Part shown: one piece after another, positions 34,196-45,208 of the stretch
Layout: every line of letters starts with the position of its first letter
How positions within the stretch are numbered: position 1 is the first letter of the stretch
Source of the DNA: Apium graveolens
Taxonomy: Eukaryota; Streptophyta; Magnoliopsida; Apiales; Apiaceae
DNA length: 64,000 bases
Direction of reading: 5' to 3'
NCBI RefSeq assembly: GCF_009905375.1
Contig: NC_133647.1
Coordinates: 136,395,263-136,459,262, forward strand
Notes under the pieces: generated by a model
What the model was told of the DNA's origin: nothing
The model's input: the letters and a program-made list of their open reading frames with translations, nothing else
Databases searched by the model: none
Made by a program: the position numbers and the translations under genes

Positions 34196-34427
34196 TTTTT
34201 TTATCGTAGAGAACTCGCAGCCGCTACCCTTCGGGTACGGACTGGGTAAACCAACCCCAAGGACTCACGCAATAGCCACCAAACCACGTGAACCAAGATA
34301 AACCGCACTTTAGCGATAGACTCTGATTCAAGAGACATAATCATAAATTCTCCTCCCGTGGGATTCGAACTTGTGACCAAGAGAATAATTATCCCCTCTT
34401 TAATCAACTGAGCCAACATTTGCTGGA
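34196..34427 (-). mobile_element. tRNA-derived SINE (Au-like), copy 2
   Basis: On the minus strand it has an A box (tggctcagttgattaaag), a B box (ggttcgaa-like: caagttcgaatccc), cacgggaggag and the tail ending tacgataaaaaaat. The perfect 11-bp flanks show target-primed insertion. It belongs to the same family as 12971-13190. Confidence 0.92.
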
Positions 34428-34489
34428 AGTTTCTCCTAATTCTAAGTAATCCGATTTTGTTAGATTGTTTATCACTCTAATATATGGGT

Positions 34490-34850
34490 TTTTTTATCAA
34501 AAAAGATAATAGATAATTAATTAAGAAACTGAACTATAATTATATATTTTTAAATGAAAGAAAATAATGTTAATAGTGTTATATATATAATAAAATTAAT
34601 AGTTATTATAATAAAAATAAATATAAGTAACAATAAACAAATCATTTGTTAATCGAGTTAATGTAATATCATTTTCTTAAAAAAGTTTGGAATGTATAAG
34701 TTTGATTTAAAATATTTTTTTAATAGATAATTTTAATTTTTATCTTATAAATGAGGAACACATTTAGATTGTATTTAGGTATAAATATTATCTATGGTTT
34801 GTTTTATTTTGTAAAATTAGAAAATTACTGATGGTCATTTAAAAAATTAA
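34490..34850. repeat. AT-rich dispersed repeat, copy R1
   Basis: Shares an ordered series of words with 39585-39920: aagaaa.tgaactataattatatat, aaataatgttaa..gt.ttatatatataata, aacaataaa..catttgttaatcgagttaa and tatcattttcttaaaaaa. It lies left of CACTA-1. Confidence 0.7.
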
Positions 34851-35266
34851 GACTACATAAATCCTATAAAACATAAAAATTAGGAAGAAATATGATAATA
34901 ATAATAATAAATTATTACAATTCAAAATTAAAATAAAAATCTAATGAAATACATTTAAAGTACTATAACAATTAAATGTAAAGTATTTTTTTCAAAATCA
35001 TTACAAGAATAGAAATAACTATAAAATATTATTACAAAAACGACAAGATGCATATAGCAAACAACTTTTCAACATTTTCTAAAACTACAGAATAGAAAAT
35101 TTATATAAAAAAGTAATTAAGTAAATATATTTTTTGGTATAATTAAATTATTTCTCTTTTATTAACAATATGTATATTTAGGTTATCAAGGTTTTATATG
35201 AGTAGGTGGGTCTTAGTGGCAAAGACAGTGACCGAGGTGAGTTGCATGTGATAAAGTACAGTTATA
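34851..35266. other. AT-rich sequence with aat trinucleotide run
   Basis: It contains a short aataataataataataa run near 34890-34907 and no gene. The bases ata (35264-35266) directly before CACTA-1 are its left target copy. Confidence 0.6.
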
Positions 35267-35560
35267 CACTACAAGAAAAATGACTAAATACAACCAATTC
35301 AAAATCGGTCATATTTAACTAAATACAACCAGTTTTAGGGCCGGTCGTACATATTCAACAAGTTAAATACGACCGATAAATACGACCGCAGTCGGTTAAA
35401 TTGAATTTTCACATAAAAATTGAAAATCGCGCCGAATTTTTTTGAATGAATTTAAATTCAATTGTATACGATCGAAAATATTGTTCTAAATTCGACCGCA
35501 TCCTAAAGAATTAACGAGCATCGGAATATTAAAAAGAGGCTCGCCGGAAACCGGAAATCA
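35267..35560. repeat. CACTA-1 left terminus and subterminal repeats
   Basis: After the terminal CACTACAAG come repeated actaaatacaacca, aaatcggtc and ttaaatacgaccg motifs in both orientations. These are the same type of cluster as in CACTA-2 (tacgacc/tcgacc variants). Confidence 0.85.
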
Positions 35561-35931
35561 AACCGTAAAGTTTCCAGATTTCAGGGAGCTTAAAAATCCG
35601 GCGATTATTTCCGGCAACAACAAAAACACATGTTTTTCGGCCAAATATTAGATCTGGGAAAGTTTTCAATATTGGTGTTTGTGTAGTGAGAGAGAAGATG
35701 TAAATGGCATATTCATTAACAATCTTTACAAGTCATCAATCCAAAAAATAAGGCTTTAAACATTTCAACCCAAATATTCAAAACACATGAACACTAATCC
35801 ACTAAACGAAAACACAAGCACTAAAATATTGATATATCAATATAATAATACCAAACTAAACATACAATATATTACTTTAATCACCATATTCCGCACACAT
35901 ATATACAATTATTAACACAACACCACCGCGC

Positions 35932-36243
35932 GATAAAGCTGTTTATGTTAGGACTAAAGCTGCTGATATTACCGGCCCTGATGGTGCTCCTGTTCAGAGT
36001 AGTACGCGTGATAATCGAGGTGGCGGTGGTGTGGAGGTGGCTACGGCGGTGGTGGTGGAGGCTATAGTGATGATGGGTATGGTGGTGGTGGATGAGGTGG
36101 CTACAGCGGCGGTGATAGAGGCTATCGCGATGTTGGGTATGGTGGTGGTGGAGGCTATGGTGGTGGTGGTGGATGTGGCGGAGTACGTGATGGTGGTCGG
36201 GGTCGAGGCGCTGGTGGTGGCGGGGAAGAGTGTTTGGGGTGAG
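35932..36243 (+). pseudogene. Captured cold-shock-domain/glycine-rich protein gene fragment
   Basis: The translation reads RTKAADITGPDGAPVQ (35950-35997), which matches the end of the cold-shock domain in plant CSP/GRP2-type RNA-binding proteins. It is followed, as in those proteins, by a long glycine-rich tract (RGGGG, then in the next frame GGYGGGGGGYSDDGYGGGG). A one-base frameshift near 36030 and a TGA near 36093 break it. The zinc-knuckle Cys/His residues expected in the tail are not seen. It has no intron. It lies inside CACTA-1, so it is a transduplicated piece of a host gene, not a functional locus. The 77-residue Val/Ala-rich open frame here is simply the wrong frame. Confidence 0.75.
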
Positions 36244-36690
36244 AGAGACAGGGTGTTTGCATGAGGGAAGCAGGGGGTGGGGGTTGAGGTTAAGAAAATT
36301 TTTGATTTTATAAATATTTTAGTTATGATTTTAAACTATTATTTCAGCCGTTGGATCGTTGCTTGAGTGGTTGATTTTTGTTCATTACATATAGTTCACA
36401 CGGATCACTGACATGACAATAAATTCAACTATATTCGGTTGAATCTACGGGTGTCAAATTAATTAATTGTTTTATAGTTTATGTTAGTAAATTTGCAATT
36501 TCTAATAATACTAGGACATAAATATCATAATTATTTAATATATTATTTGTTAAAATTTCTTTATATTTCAATACAATATTAATTTTTGAAAATCTTCATA
36601 AAAGTATGGTTAGATTACTTTAAAAAAATTATTAAAATTTATTTTATTCGAGATTTATATGTTTAACTATACGAAAAAAAGAAATGAACA
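36244..36690. other. CACTA-1 internal non-coding sequence
   Basis: An AT-rich link between the captured gene piece and the tandem array. I see no gene. Confidence 0.6.
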
Positions 36691-38940
36691 AGTTAGAATA
36701 AGTGATCCAACTGTACAAATGCCAAGGTTCATATATATTAGTGATATAATAAAAATTTCAGAAAATATTAAATTTATTTGGTTTGCTATTCTAACATTCA
36801 ACTGGTTATTTGACTAGTACTGTTTACTAGTGTTTAGTCCCCAGTCGATGTTTCAATTTTTATAAAAATATTTATGCATGATTCAACCATACGGACGTCA
36901 AGACGTTTATATATTAGTGATAAGACAAAATTTTCAGAAAATAATAAATTTATCGGTTTGCTATTATACTAGTCACCCAGTTATTTGACTAGTACTACTT
37001 ACCAGTATTTAGTCCGATGTCGATATTTCTATTTTTTAAACAATATTTATAATTGATCCAACCGTACGGATGTCAAGAACTGTATATAATAGTGATAAGA
37101 TAAAATTTTTATAAAATAATAAATTTATTTGATTTGCTATTATAACAGTCAACTATTTATTTGACGAGTACTAATTACTAGTGTTTAGTCCCATGTCGAT
37201 GTTTCGATTATTTTAAAATTTTGTATGAATGATCCAACCGTACAGATATCAAGATCTGTATATATTAGTGATACAACAAAATTTTCAGAAAATAATAAAT
37301 TAATTTGATTTTCTATTATAATAGTCAACCAGTTATTTGACTAGTACTGCTTACTAGTGTTTAGTCCCATATCGGTGTTTCAATTTTCTTAAAAATATTT
37401 ATGAATGATCCAACCGTACGGATGTTAAAATCCGTATATATTAGTGATACAACAAAATTTTTAGAAAATAATAAATATATTTGGTTTGGTATTATAACAG
37501 TCAACATGTTATTTGACTAATATTGCTTACTAGTGTTTAGTCCCATGTCGATATTTTGATTTTCATAAAAATATTTATGAATGGTCCAACTGTACGGATG
37601 TCAGAACCTGTATATATCAGTGAAACGATAAAATTTTCAGAAAATAATAAATTTATTTGGTTTGCTATTATAACAGTCAACTAGTAATTTGACGAGTACT
37701 GATTACTAGTGTTTAGCCACATGTCGATGTTTCGATTATTTTAAAATTTTGTATGAATGATCCAACTGTACATATGTCAACATCTGTATATATTAGTGAT
37801 ACAACAAAATTTTCAGAAAATAATAAATTTACTTGGTTTTCTATTATAAAAGTCAACCACTTATTTGACTAGTACTCCTTACCAGTATTTAGTCCCATAT
37901 CGATGTTTCAATTTTCTTAAAAATATTTATGAATGATCCAACCGTACGGATGTCAAAATTCTTATATATTAGTGATACGACAAAATTTTCAGAAAATAAT
38001 AAATATATTTGGTTTGCTATTATAACAGTCAACATGTTATTTGACTAGTACTGGTTACCAGTGTTTAGTCCCATGTCGATGTTTCGATTTTCTTCAAAAA
38101 TATTTAAGAATGATCCAACCGTACGGATGTCAAAACCTGTATATATTAGTGATACGACAAAATTTTTAGAAAATAATAAATTCGTTTGATTTGCAATTAT
38201 AACAGTCAAGTTGTAGTTTGACTAGTACTACTTACAAGTGTTTAGTCCCATGTCGATGTTTCGATTTTCTTAAAAATATTTATGAATGATCCAACCGTAG
38301 GGATGTTAAGAGATGTATATATTAGTGATACAACAAAATTTTCAGAAAATAATAAATTTATTTGGTTTGCTATTGTTACAGTCAAGCAGTGGTTTGACTA
38401 GTACTACTTACTAGTGTTTAGTCCCATGTCGATGTTTCGATTTTTTTAAAAATATTTATGAATGATCCAACAGTACGAATGTCAAAACCTGTATATATTA
38501 GTGATACAAATTTTTTTTCGAAAAATAATAAATTCGTTTGGTTTGCTGTTATAACAGTCAAGTAGTGGTTTAACTAATACTACTAACCAGTGTTTAGTCC
38601 AAGGTCGATGTTTCAGTTTTCTTAAAAATATTTATGAATGATACAACTGTAAGGATGTTAAGACCTGTATATATTAGTAATACAACAAAATTTTCAGAAA
38701 ATAATAAATTTATTTGGTTTGCTATTATTACAGTCAAGCAATGGTTTGACTAGTATTACTTACCGGTGTTTAGTCCCATGTCGATGTTTCGATTTTCCTA
38801 AAAATATTTATGAATGATCCAACCATACATATGTCAAAACATGTATATATTAAGCACGCGACAAAAATTTCAGAAAAAAAGTAAATTTATTTGGTTTGCT
38901 ATTTTAATAGTCAAGCAGTGGCTTGACTCGTAATTTTTTA
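36691..38940 (+). repeat. ~176-bp tandem array in CACTA-1, 13 units
   Basis: The gatccaac anchor (one unit reads gattcaac) recurs near 36706, 36884, 37054, 37228, 37405, 37582, 37755, 37935, 38112, 38288, 38463, 38639 and 38815, a mean spacing of about 176 bp. Units read tgaatgatccaaccgtacgg, atgtcaaaacctgtatatat, tagtgatacaacaaaatttt, cagaaaataataaatttatt, tggtttgctattataacagt, and so on. They are more alike than the units in CACTA-2. Confidence 0.95.
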
Positions 38941-39059
38941 AATACATTAAAAATATAATTAAATTTTAGAATAATATCAAACACAAAAAATCAGAATTCT
39001 CCCATAATGTATATAAATATATAAATTTTTACAATAGATAATACTATTTAAATTTTTAA

Positions 39060-39516
39060 GTATTTTTTCGTTTACTAAATACAACCACTAGTAATCACTT
39101 TAGTTATTTCAACCCATTTCAGTTGAAATACTTTTTTACCATATCAGCAAATTCAAACAAAAAGTGCGGGAAAATTTCCCTCCATTTGGTAAGGCAAAAT
39201 TCGACTGCTAGCGGTTGAATTTAGGAGCGCTAAATAATTCAGTTAGCGGGAAAATTCCCTCCATTTTTATGGAGTAAAATTCAACCGCGGAAAAAATCTG
39301 GTCGCATTTATTTCCAAATTCAACGGCGGGCGGTTGTATTTAGCCGTGCCCAATCATATTTTACGTGTTTACAAAGATTTTAATTATAATTTTTTATACT
39401 TTTGATATTTTTTATTTTAAAATTAATATAATTTAGCAAAAAAAAACAACTGAAATTGGTCAAATTTAGATCGGTTGAATTTATACGGTTGTATTTAGTC
39501 TTATATTCTTGTAGTG
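39060..39516. repeat. CACTA-1 right subterminal repeats and terminus
   Basis: Motifs such as ttcgactgctagcggttgaatttag, aattcaacggcgggcggttg (stem-like) and ggttgaatttatacggttg lead to the terminal cttgtagtg. Confidence 0.82.
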
Positions 39517-39584
39517 ATAATTTAGACTATATTTATTGCAATTATTCTAATATTCTATAATAACAAACAGAACAACAAACACAA

Positions 39585-40130
39585 CTTGTAATTAAATAAG
39601 AAATTAAACTATCATTATATATTGTTACATGATATAAAATAATATTAAAATTACTATATTATATATAATACAAGCAACAATTATTTTTATAAAAATAAAT
39701 AAAAGAAACAATAAATCATTTATAATCGGGTTAAACTAGTATCATTTTCTTAAAAAAAACACTTGAAATTGTTATGTCTGATTTAAAATATCATGAATAT
39801 ATAATTTTCATTTTTCTTATAAAATAAAGATATTATTTAAATTATATTTAGGTATAAATATTAAATATGTTTTATTTCATTTTGTAAAATAAAAAAATTA
39901 CATATTATCTTTTGAAAAATTAAGAGCAAAGAAATTGTTCTATTATAATCTTTAATAACCTGTGTAACAAATAATTAACTAAGAAATTGAACTATAATTA
40001 TATATTCTTAAATGATATAAAATAATGTTAAAAGTGTTATATATATAATACAAACAAAAATCATTTTAATAAAAAAAATATAATTAATAATTAATAATTT
40101 TTTTATTAATGGAGTTAAAAGTAGTCTAAA
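39585..40130. repeat. AT-rich dispersed repeat, copies R2 and R3
   Basis: 39585-39920 matches R1 (34490-34850) over most of its length. 39965-40130 repeats the first part of the same unit again (taagaaattgaactataattatatat, aaataatgttaaa..tgttatatatataata). R1 and R2 now flank CACTA-1. Confidence 0.7.
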
Positions 40131-40358
40131 ATTTAAAATAAGAGAATAGGTCGGCCAATCTGACCAGCAGACTCTGGTATTTGTTTCATATTTGTTTCTA
40201 ACCGCCGACCATTTCAAAAATTTCTGAACTTCTTTTAAAAATTGAGATAAATTAGTTAATAATGTCATTGGGCTTTTTGTGCCTTTTTAATAAACAAAAT
40301 TATCATAGTCCATAAATTTGATAAGCCCATGGGACTAGGTAGGGTATGGTAGGGTACA

Positions 40359-40366
40359 TATATAAG
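40359..40366 (+). promoter_or_regulatory. Candidate TATA box
   Basis: TATATAAG at the end of an AT-rich stretch, about 30 bp before a less AT-rich leader. It would suit the exon-like segments that follow. Confidence 0.35.
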
Positions 40367-40384
40367 TGGGGCATAAGGATCTAC

Positions 40385-41404
40385 TTCCGTGTGTGTGCCA
40401 CCGTCTTCTTTGCTGTTAGAGTGTCTTCATCATTACATACTGTAACTTTAGCCACAGTTTGCTCAGGAGAGAACAACAATAATTTCGGGACAAGAATCGA
40501 ATACACCAATTTAGATTTTGTTAGGTATATTTTTTTTTTCATTTCATGTTTTTTATAATCCGTCTTCTATATTTTTGTATTAATTATGTATTTAATCATT
40601 TTGAAATTTAACAATGAATTTCTTTGCGCTAATTTGTTGGAATTTTAATGAGTTTTATCATGATTAATGCTTGTGAAAACAATTTAGTTTAATAGATTGT
40701 ATTTACAGGTAGCAAATGTGTTACAAACACATGCCCCTTGTAAGAGGATCATTTTATCATCTAAGGATAGATGTGCATCTAATCTATTGAGATTTTAATA
40801 TATTTCCCTTTGTTGTTTGGGGCTAATATAAAATAGGGGTTGGTAGGGTATCAAAGCCAATCTATTTAATAATATAAAGAATGAATGGATGGCATACATT
40901 TTTCTTTTTACCTGACCCTACACCTGTGAATGCTCAAACTTATATTTTGTTTTGATGTAGTTTCTTTTCCTGCTTTTTATTTTCATTTCATGAATATCTC
41001 ATCATCTTGTTCACAGATACATTTAACTTGAAAGAATTTATGATCATCTTAGACCTGAAAACGAAGCAGTGATTGATACCTGTAAGATGGAAGCTTATTT
41101 ACAGAACACAGGCATACTAAATATATTGGAAAGGGTATTACGGTTTGTTTTATTTTGTAATATGAAGTATTTCCCAGTTTTTTTTTTGTTTTTAGGATTT
41201 TTGTAATACTCAAAAATCTTATTATATAATACAGATGATTGGCGGGAATGTAGACGGCAGATGTATGGCAACTTTTGAGTTGATAAATGAATTAGTTAAT
41301 GGAGGATCTATATTCGATTATGCCATGCAGAGAAGGCTGGCAAATACTGTCTTCCATAACCTTATGGATGAAGCTGTCGAGGTTTCTAAATTAGCTCTCA
41401 AATG
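40385..41404 (+). pseudogene. Possible host gene fragment with three exon-like segments
   Basis: Segment 1 (40385-40524) ends at ttag|gtatat. Segment 2 (41017-41134) follows a cttgttcacag acceptor and ends aaagg|gtatta. Segment 3 (41235-41404) follows atacag and ends aaatg|gtttgt. Segments 2 and 3 join in frame: KMEAYLQNTGILNILER followed by MIGGNVDGRCMATFELINEL, then SIFDYAMQRRLANTVFHNLM. Segment 1 looks like leader sequence, and segment 2 has an in-frame TAA near its start, so translation may begin at an ATG in segment 2 (or this is a pseudogene). I do not recognise the protein family. No later exons are visible before the Gypsy remnant at 42048. Confidence 0.45.
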
Positions 41405-42047
41405 GTTTGTACTTCTGTTCTTACACTTTTATCATGTGATAGGTTTTTTTTAAGAAAAATCTGGCCTTTAAATTTTCCTTATCATACAAACAAAACCTCT
41501 GGTAAATGTTTTTCAAATCCCATTATTCATATGTGTATAATAAACTACAATAATCGAAACGGCCCAATAAAATATATTTTAGTTCAACTATTATTTTGGT
41601 TATAAAAAATTAATTTTACAACTTATTCTAAATTAATACAACATCTTCCACATATTGTTTTTACTTTTATTATAAATTTATTATTATTAAATCTAGATTA
41701 AAGTTATCATATATGTAATTCAATAAATAGAATTTTAAAAATATTTAAATATTAACTGAAATTCTGCATTAATAGTTTATTCTCTACTAAAGCACTATTT
41801 GACTTAGTTGTATAGTTCATCATAATTTCCTAATTTTCATATTAAAAATAACCTACTTTCATGATCAATTTAGAGAGAGAATTATATTTTACAACCCTTA
41901 AATTACAGTATTTGACTCAATTTTGTATATCTATTTTATAAATTACAGTTCGCATCCCCCTAATTTGAAATCCGTATCAAGATGCACCCTTTCTACCTAA
42001 TTGTTTAGCCATAATTGTATAATTTGGTATGTATTTTTTATTTGTTG
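41405..42047. other. AT-rich sequence, intron-like or intergenic
   Basis: No supported coding, repeat or RNA gene seen. Confidence 0.5.
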
Positions 42048-42182
42048 TGTTAGGGCTCGGACCTAATAAGAGGACCAGACCCATAAAGTAAAGGAAGCCC
42101 ACTTAGGAGTATTATAAATAGGAGAGGGGCTCTTACTTAGAACGGGTTGGCTAGTTAGAATAAGAGTTAAGGTATAGGGTCA
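42048..42182 (+). repeat. Probable short 5' LTR of Gypsy G
   Basis: About 135 bp, from TGTTAGGGCTCGG to TAGGGTCA. It has a TATA-like ttataaatagg and is followed four bases later by TGGCGCTAGAACGA (42187-42200), a plausible primer-binding site. No partner LTR remains, so the limits rest on the TG...CA rule. Confidence 0.6.
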
Positions 42183-42217
42183 ACGGTGGCGCTAGAACGA
42201 GGGGAGTATCTCAAATA

Positions 42218-43680
42218 GTGTTAACGGAAGAAGGCAGTCCAAATTTTCAACACCGGAGAGAAATGACGAAGCAGGCGCCTGAGGCTCAAGCACGAGCAAC
42301 CAAAAAGGGAAAGAGCATCCAGAAGAAAACCGATCTGAAAGCAAAGTCGGTGTTGCAGCCTCAAACATTGTTATTCGAGCAAGAGGACATTATCTCGGTA
42401 GAAAGACCAACTCAGTCGGATCCTATCGATTGGAAAAAACAACCGAAAGGCCGTGAGAGGACTCTCATCGAAGCCTCTACCAGATAAAAGGTTTTTTCCA
42501 GTGATATGCGCTTACATCTCGATAATAAAGAACGAGAGAAAAGCAAAGGTGGAGAAGATGATGACGTAATAGATCCACGTGAAGAGGACGTAGAGCTAAA
42601 ATTGCTTTAAAAAGAGTGTAAGTTGACTACTGAGAAATAAGGCATAAAAAAGAAATAATGTGCCTGCATCGTGAGTTCTCTGAGGTCTTGGAAGATTGCA
42701 AGTCCCTGGAATTTCAGACTGAGGAGTATGACTTCACATGTTTCCCATCGAAGCAGTCAGCATTCTCTGAATCCGAAGAATCAACATGATCTCTTTACTC
42801 AAAAAGGAAGCATGAGAGGGTGAATGATGATGACGCTTCCGAAGAGGATGGGTGTCAACACATGGGTTCGAAACGTCGTGAGACCTCAAAGCTCACGAAG
42901 CTTGCAGAAGACCTTTCTCTAATAGAATCTATATTCGAACACAGAGCGGGGGCATCGAAATAGCATCTGAAAGCCCCATCTCAGTTCAAATTGAAAACGC
43001 CAAAATTAACAGGGACTTGAAAGTGTCTCCTACTGACTCCTTCGACGGATCTACAGACCCGTCAAATATCATCAACTTATTTGATCGAAGAATGGACTTC
43101 TTTGTCCATTCTGAAATAGCGCGTTGTCGGTTCTACTCTACTTGCCTTAAAGGCACAGCTTTAAATTGGTTTTATAATCTCCAACCAAGATTAATTGATT
43201 CTTGGCCCATCTTGAAAAGCAATTCAAAACTCGTTTCTCTAGCAACAAGCAGGATGAAAAAGTAAGGCCTCATTAATCACAGTTTATCAACATTCAAATG
43301 AAAGCTTAAGGACATATTTGACTCATTTTAGAGCTCACGTTGCTGAGATTATTGACCTCATAGATCCATTGGCTGTCAACTATCACATAGTGAGTATTGA
43401 TAGGTCACGACATAGTCAACTCCTTGAACAGCTCTTTGAGAAAGAACCTAAGACTTTGCAAACAACCATCAAGATCATTGAGCATAGATTAACCATCCAA
43501 GAAGCTGTAGCGAGCATCCAACACTCTCGATCTCCAAAAGTCCAGCATAACAGAAGCCCACAAAGATCTAGGGATTACGAGAAGAGAGAGTATCGAAGCC
43601 CTAAGCAATCAGGAAGAGTTCGCAGTTTTAGAACTATACAAACCTCTTTACCACAATGAGCATTTCAAAGGAATCTAGAC
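42218..43680 (+). pseudogene. Gypsy G gag, degenerate
   Basis: After a basic N-terminal piece (MTKQAPEAQARATKKGKS, 42262 on) and stops, the gag core appears at 43020. DSFDGSTDPSNIINLFDRRM is followed by CRFYSTCLKGTALNWFYNL, the Gypsy capsid pattern (compare Gypsy F: GDPANHVRTF and AQKWYSRLP). After a frameshift at about 43260 it continues through a helix-rich tail and an Arg/Ser-rich segment (HNRSPQRSRDYEKREYR). It belongs to the Tat-like group but is a different family from Gypsy F. Confidence 0.82.
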
Positions 43681-43788
43681 GCCATTACCCAAGTGTCTGC
43701 ACATCGTGACAACAAGAGATGAAACCTTGAAACTAAAGAGCTTCAGGAACCCACAAAGCTGAATGCACAGGCCACAATCCTGGCTTTC

Positions 43789-44571
43789 TTGAAAACAAAT
43801 CCTTCTTTTAGGCCCCCGAGGCCAATGAACCCGAACAGACCTCCAAGAAGCAAATACTGCGAATATCACGAGGATATGGGCCATGAAATAGAGCGTTGCT
43901 ACAAACTCACCAATCTTATCAAGGAAAAAATATGTGATGGCAAGTTAGCCCATTATGTGGATAACAGTCAGCCTCGTCGAGCGTTGCATCGTGATCCCGA
44001 CAGAGTCATCGACGTTATTTCAGGAGGTTATTCAGCTGGTGGATCTTCTAACAATTCAAAGAAGTTGTATGCTAGAGATGTCTACAGGATCGACTCAAAA
44101 AGGCCTTGCAGGAACCCGACCCAAGTCATCTCTTTTTCGGACAATGATTACTCCAATGACATCATTGAAGACCACCATGACGCCTTGGTCATAACTACTA
44201 AGATTGGAACCAACATTGTGAGAAAGATTTTGGTGGATAATGGTAGCTCTGTGGACATCCTATATTACAATTCTTATTCAAGCATGGATTTGGGAGATAG
44301 AAAGCTCGACAAAGCAAAGGGAAACCCTCTCTATGGGTTTACAGGAAACGAGGTTAAACTTGTTGGAGTCATCGACCTCTCGGTGCTTTTTGGGTCCCAT
44401 CCATGCCAAATTTGGCGAATTGTCAAATTTCATGTTGTCAACTCAAGCTTCAATGCCATTATAGGGCGAACCGCGATAGGTCCTCTCAAAGCAATCATTT
44501 CTATTGCCCATCAAAAAACTTCACGAAAAAGCTACTTCGGCAACTCTATACCTAAGAAACGCAGTTCATAA
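43789..44571 (+). pseudogene. Gypsy G zinc knuckle and protease
   Basis: The longest open piece of Gypsy G, 260 codons. A Cys/His cluster (CEYHEDMGHEIERCYKL) lies at residues 24-40. The aspartic protease site ILVDNGSSVDILYYN at about residue 149 is intact, unlike the DNC form in Gypsy F. FNAIIGR marks the second lobe. It ends at TAA, and RT coding resumes only in fragments. Confidence 0.88.
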
Positions 44572-44599
44572 ATTCAGAGGTTCACCAGGTCGTGGAGGT

Positions 44600-45208
44600 C
44601 GATCCAAGAAAAATAGTCAAAATATTTATACCAAGATACTGCGAGCCTAACGAGGAGTTAGAGGAAGTGGAACTCTACGAGAACTCTGTAAATAAGAAAG
44701 TCCAGATAGAAAAAAAATTCCTCTAGATATCAAGGTACAGTTCATACAAATGCTACGCAGCTTCACGGACATCATCACATGGGATCCGAAAGATATGTCA
44801 AGGATTCCAGTAGAGATATCACTCTATAGATTGAATATCTCATTGGAGGCTCGCCCTGTGAAGTAAAAGAAAAGGATCTTCTCCATGGAGAAATAAGATG
44901 CCATAAACGTTGAGATCGACTAACTTCTCGCCGCAGGGTTCAGCAAAGAGGTCCTCAGCGGAGAACCAACATTGTGTTTGTTAAATAAAACAATGGCAAA
45001 TGAAAGATGTGCATCGATTATTCAAACGTAAATAGGGCTTGGGGAAGTCACTCTCCTCATGGACAATAAGTTGCATAGACAAATCTTTAAAGCATTGGGC
45101 AAATGCCCTATCCAAACTTGCTACTTCAAACACTAGCTCTTTTATTCACCCCGTGTACGTCAAAATGCTCGTGATATCTTCAATAAGAGAAGTGCCTCCA
45201 ATTATTCA
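44600..45208 (+). pseudogene. Gypsy G RT start fused to RNase H tail
   Basis: RT entry text (FTDIITWDPKDMSRIPVEIS, then ARPVK*KKRIF) runs to about 45030. The catalytic RT is then missing, and the next recognisable text is the terminal helix of the Tat second RNase H (HWANALSKLATSNTSSFIHP, 45090-45150). An internal deletion of most of RT is therefore evident. Immediately after this the sequence switches to another Gypsy type. Confidence 0.75.

Larger units (their letters stand above)
35267..39516. mobile_element. CACTA-1: complete non-autonomous CACTA element, 4250 bp
   Basis: It starts CACTACAAGAAAAA and ends ...TATTCTTGTAGTG, with the 3-bp duplication ata on both sides (35264-35266 and 39517-39519), all diagnostic of En/Spm-type CACTA elements. 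It holds subterminal motif clusters at both ends, a captured host gene fragment and a 13-unit ~175-bp array. No transposase (TNPD-like) or TNPA-like frame is present. Confidence 0.95.

Noticed and set aside
36031..36264. Val/Ala-rich 77-codon frame
   Set aside because: Wrong frame of the glycine-rich captured fragment. GGT and GGC repeats read as Val and Ala when shifted.
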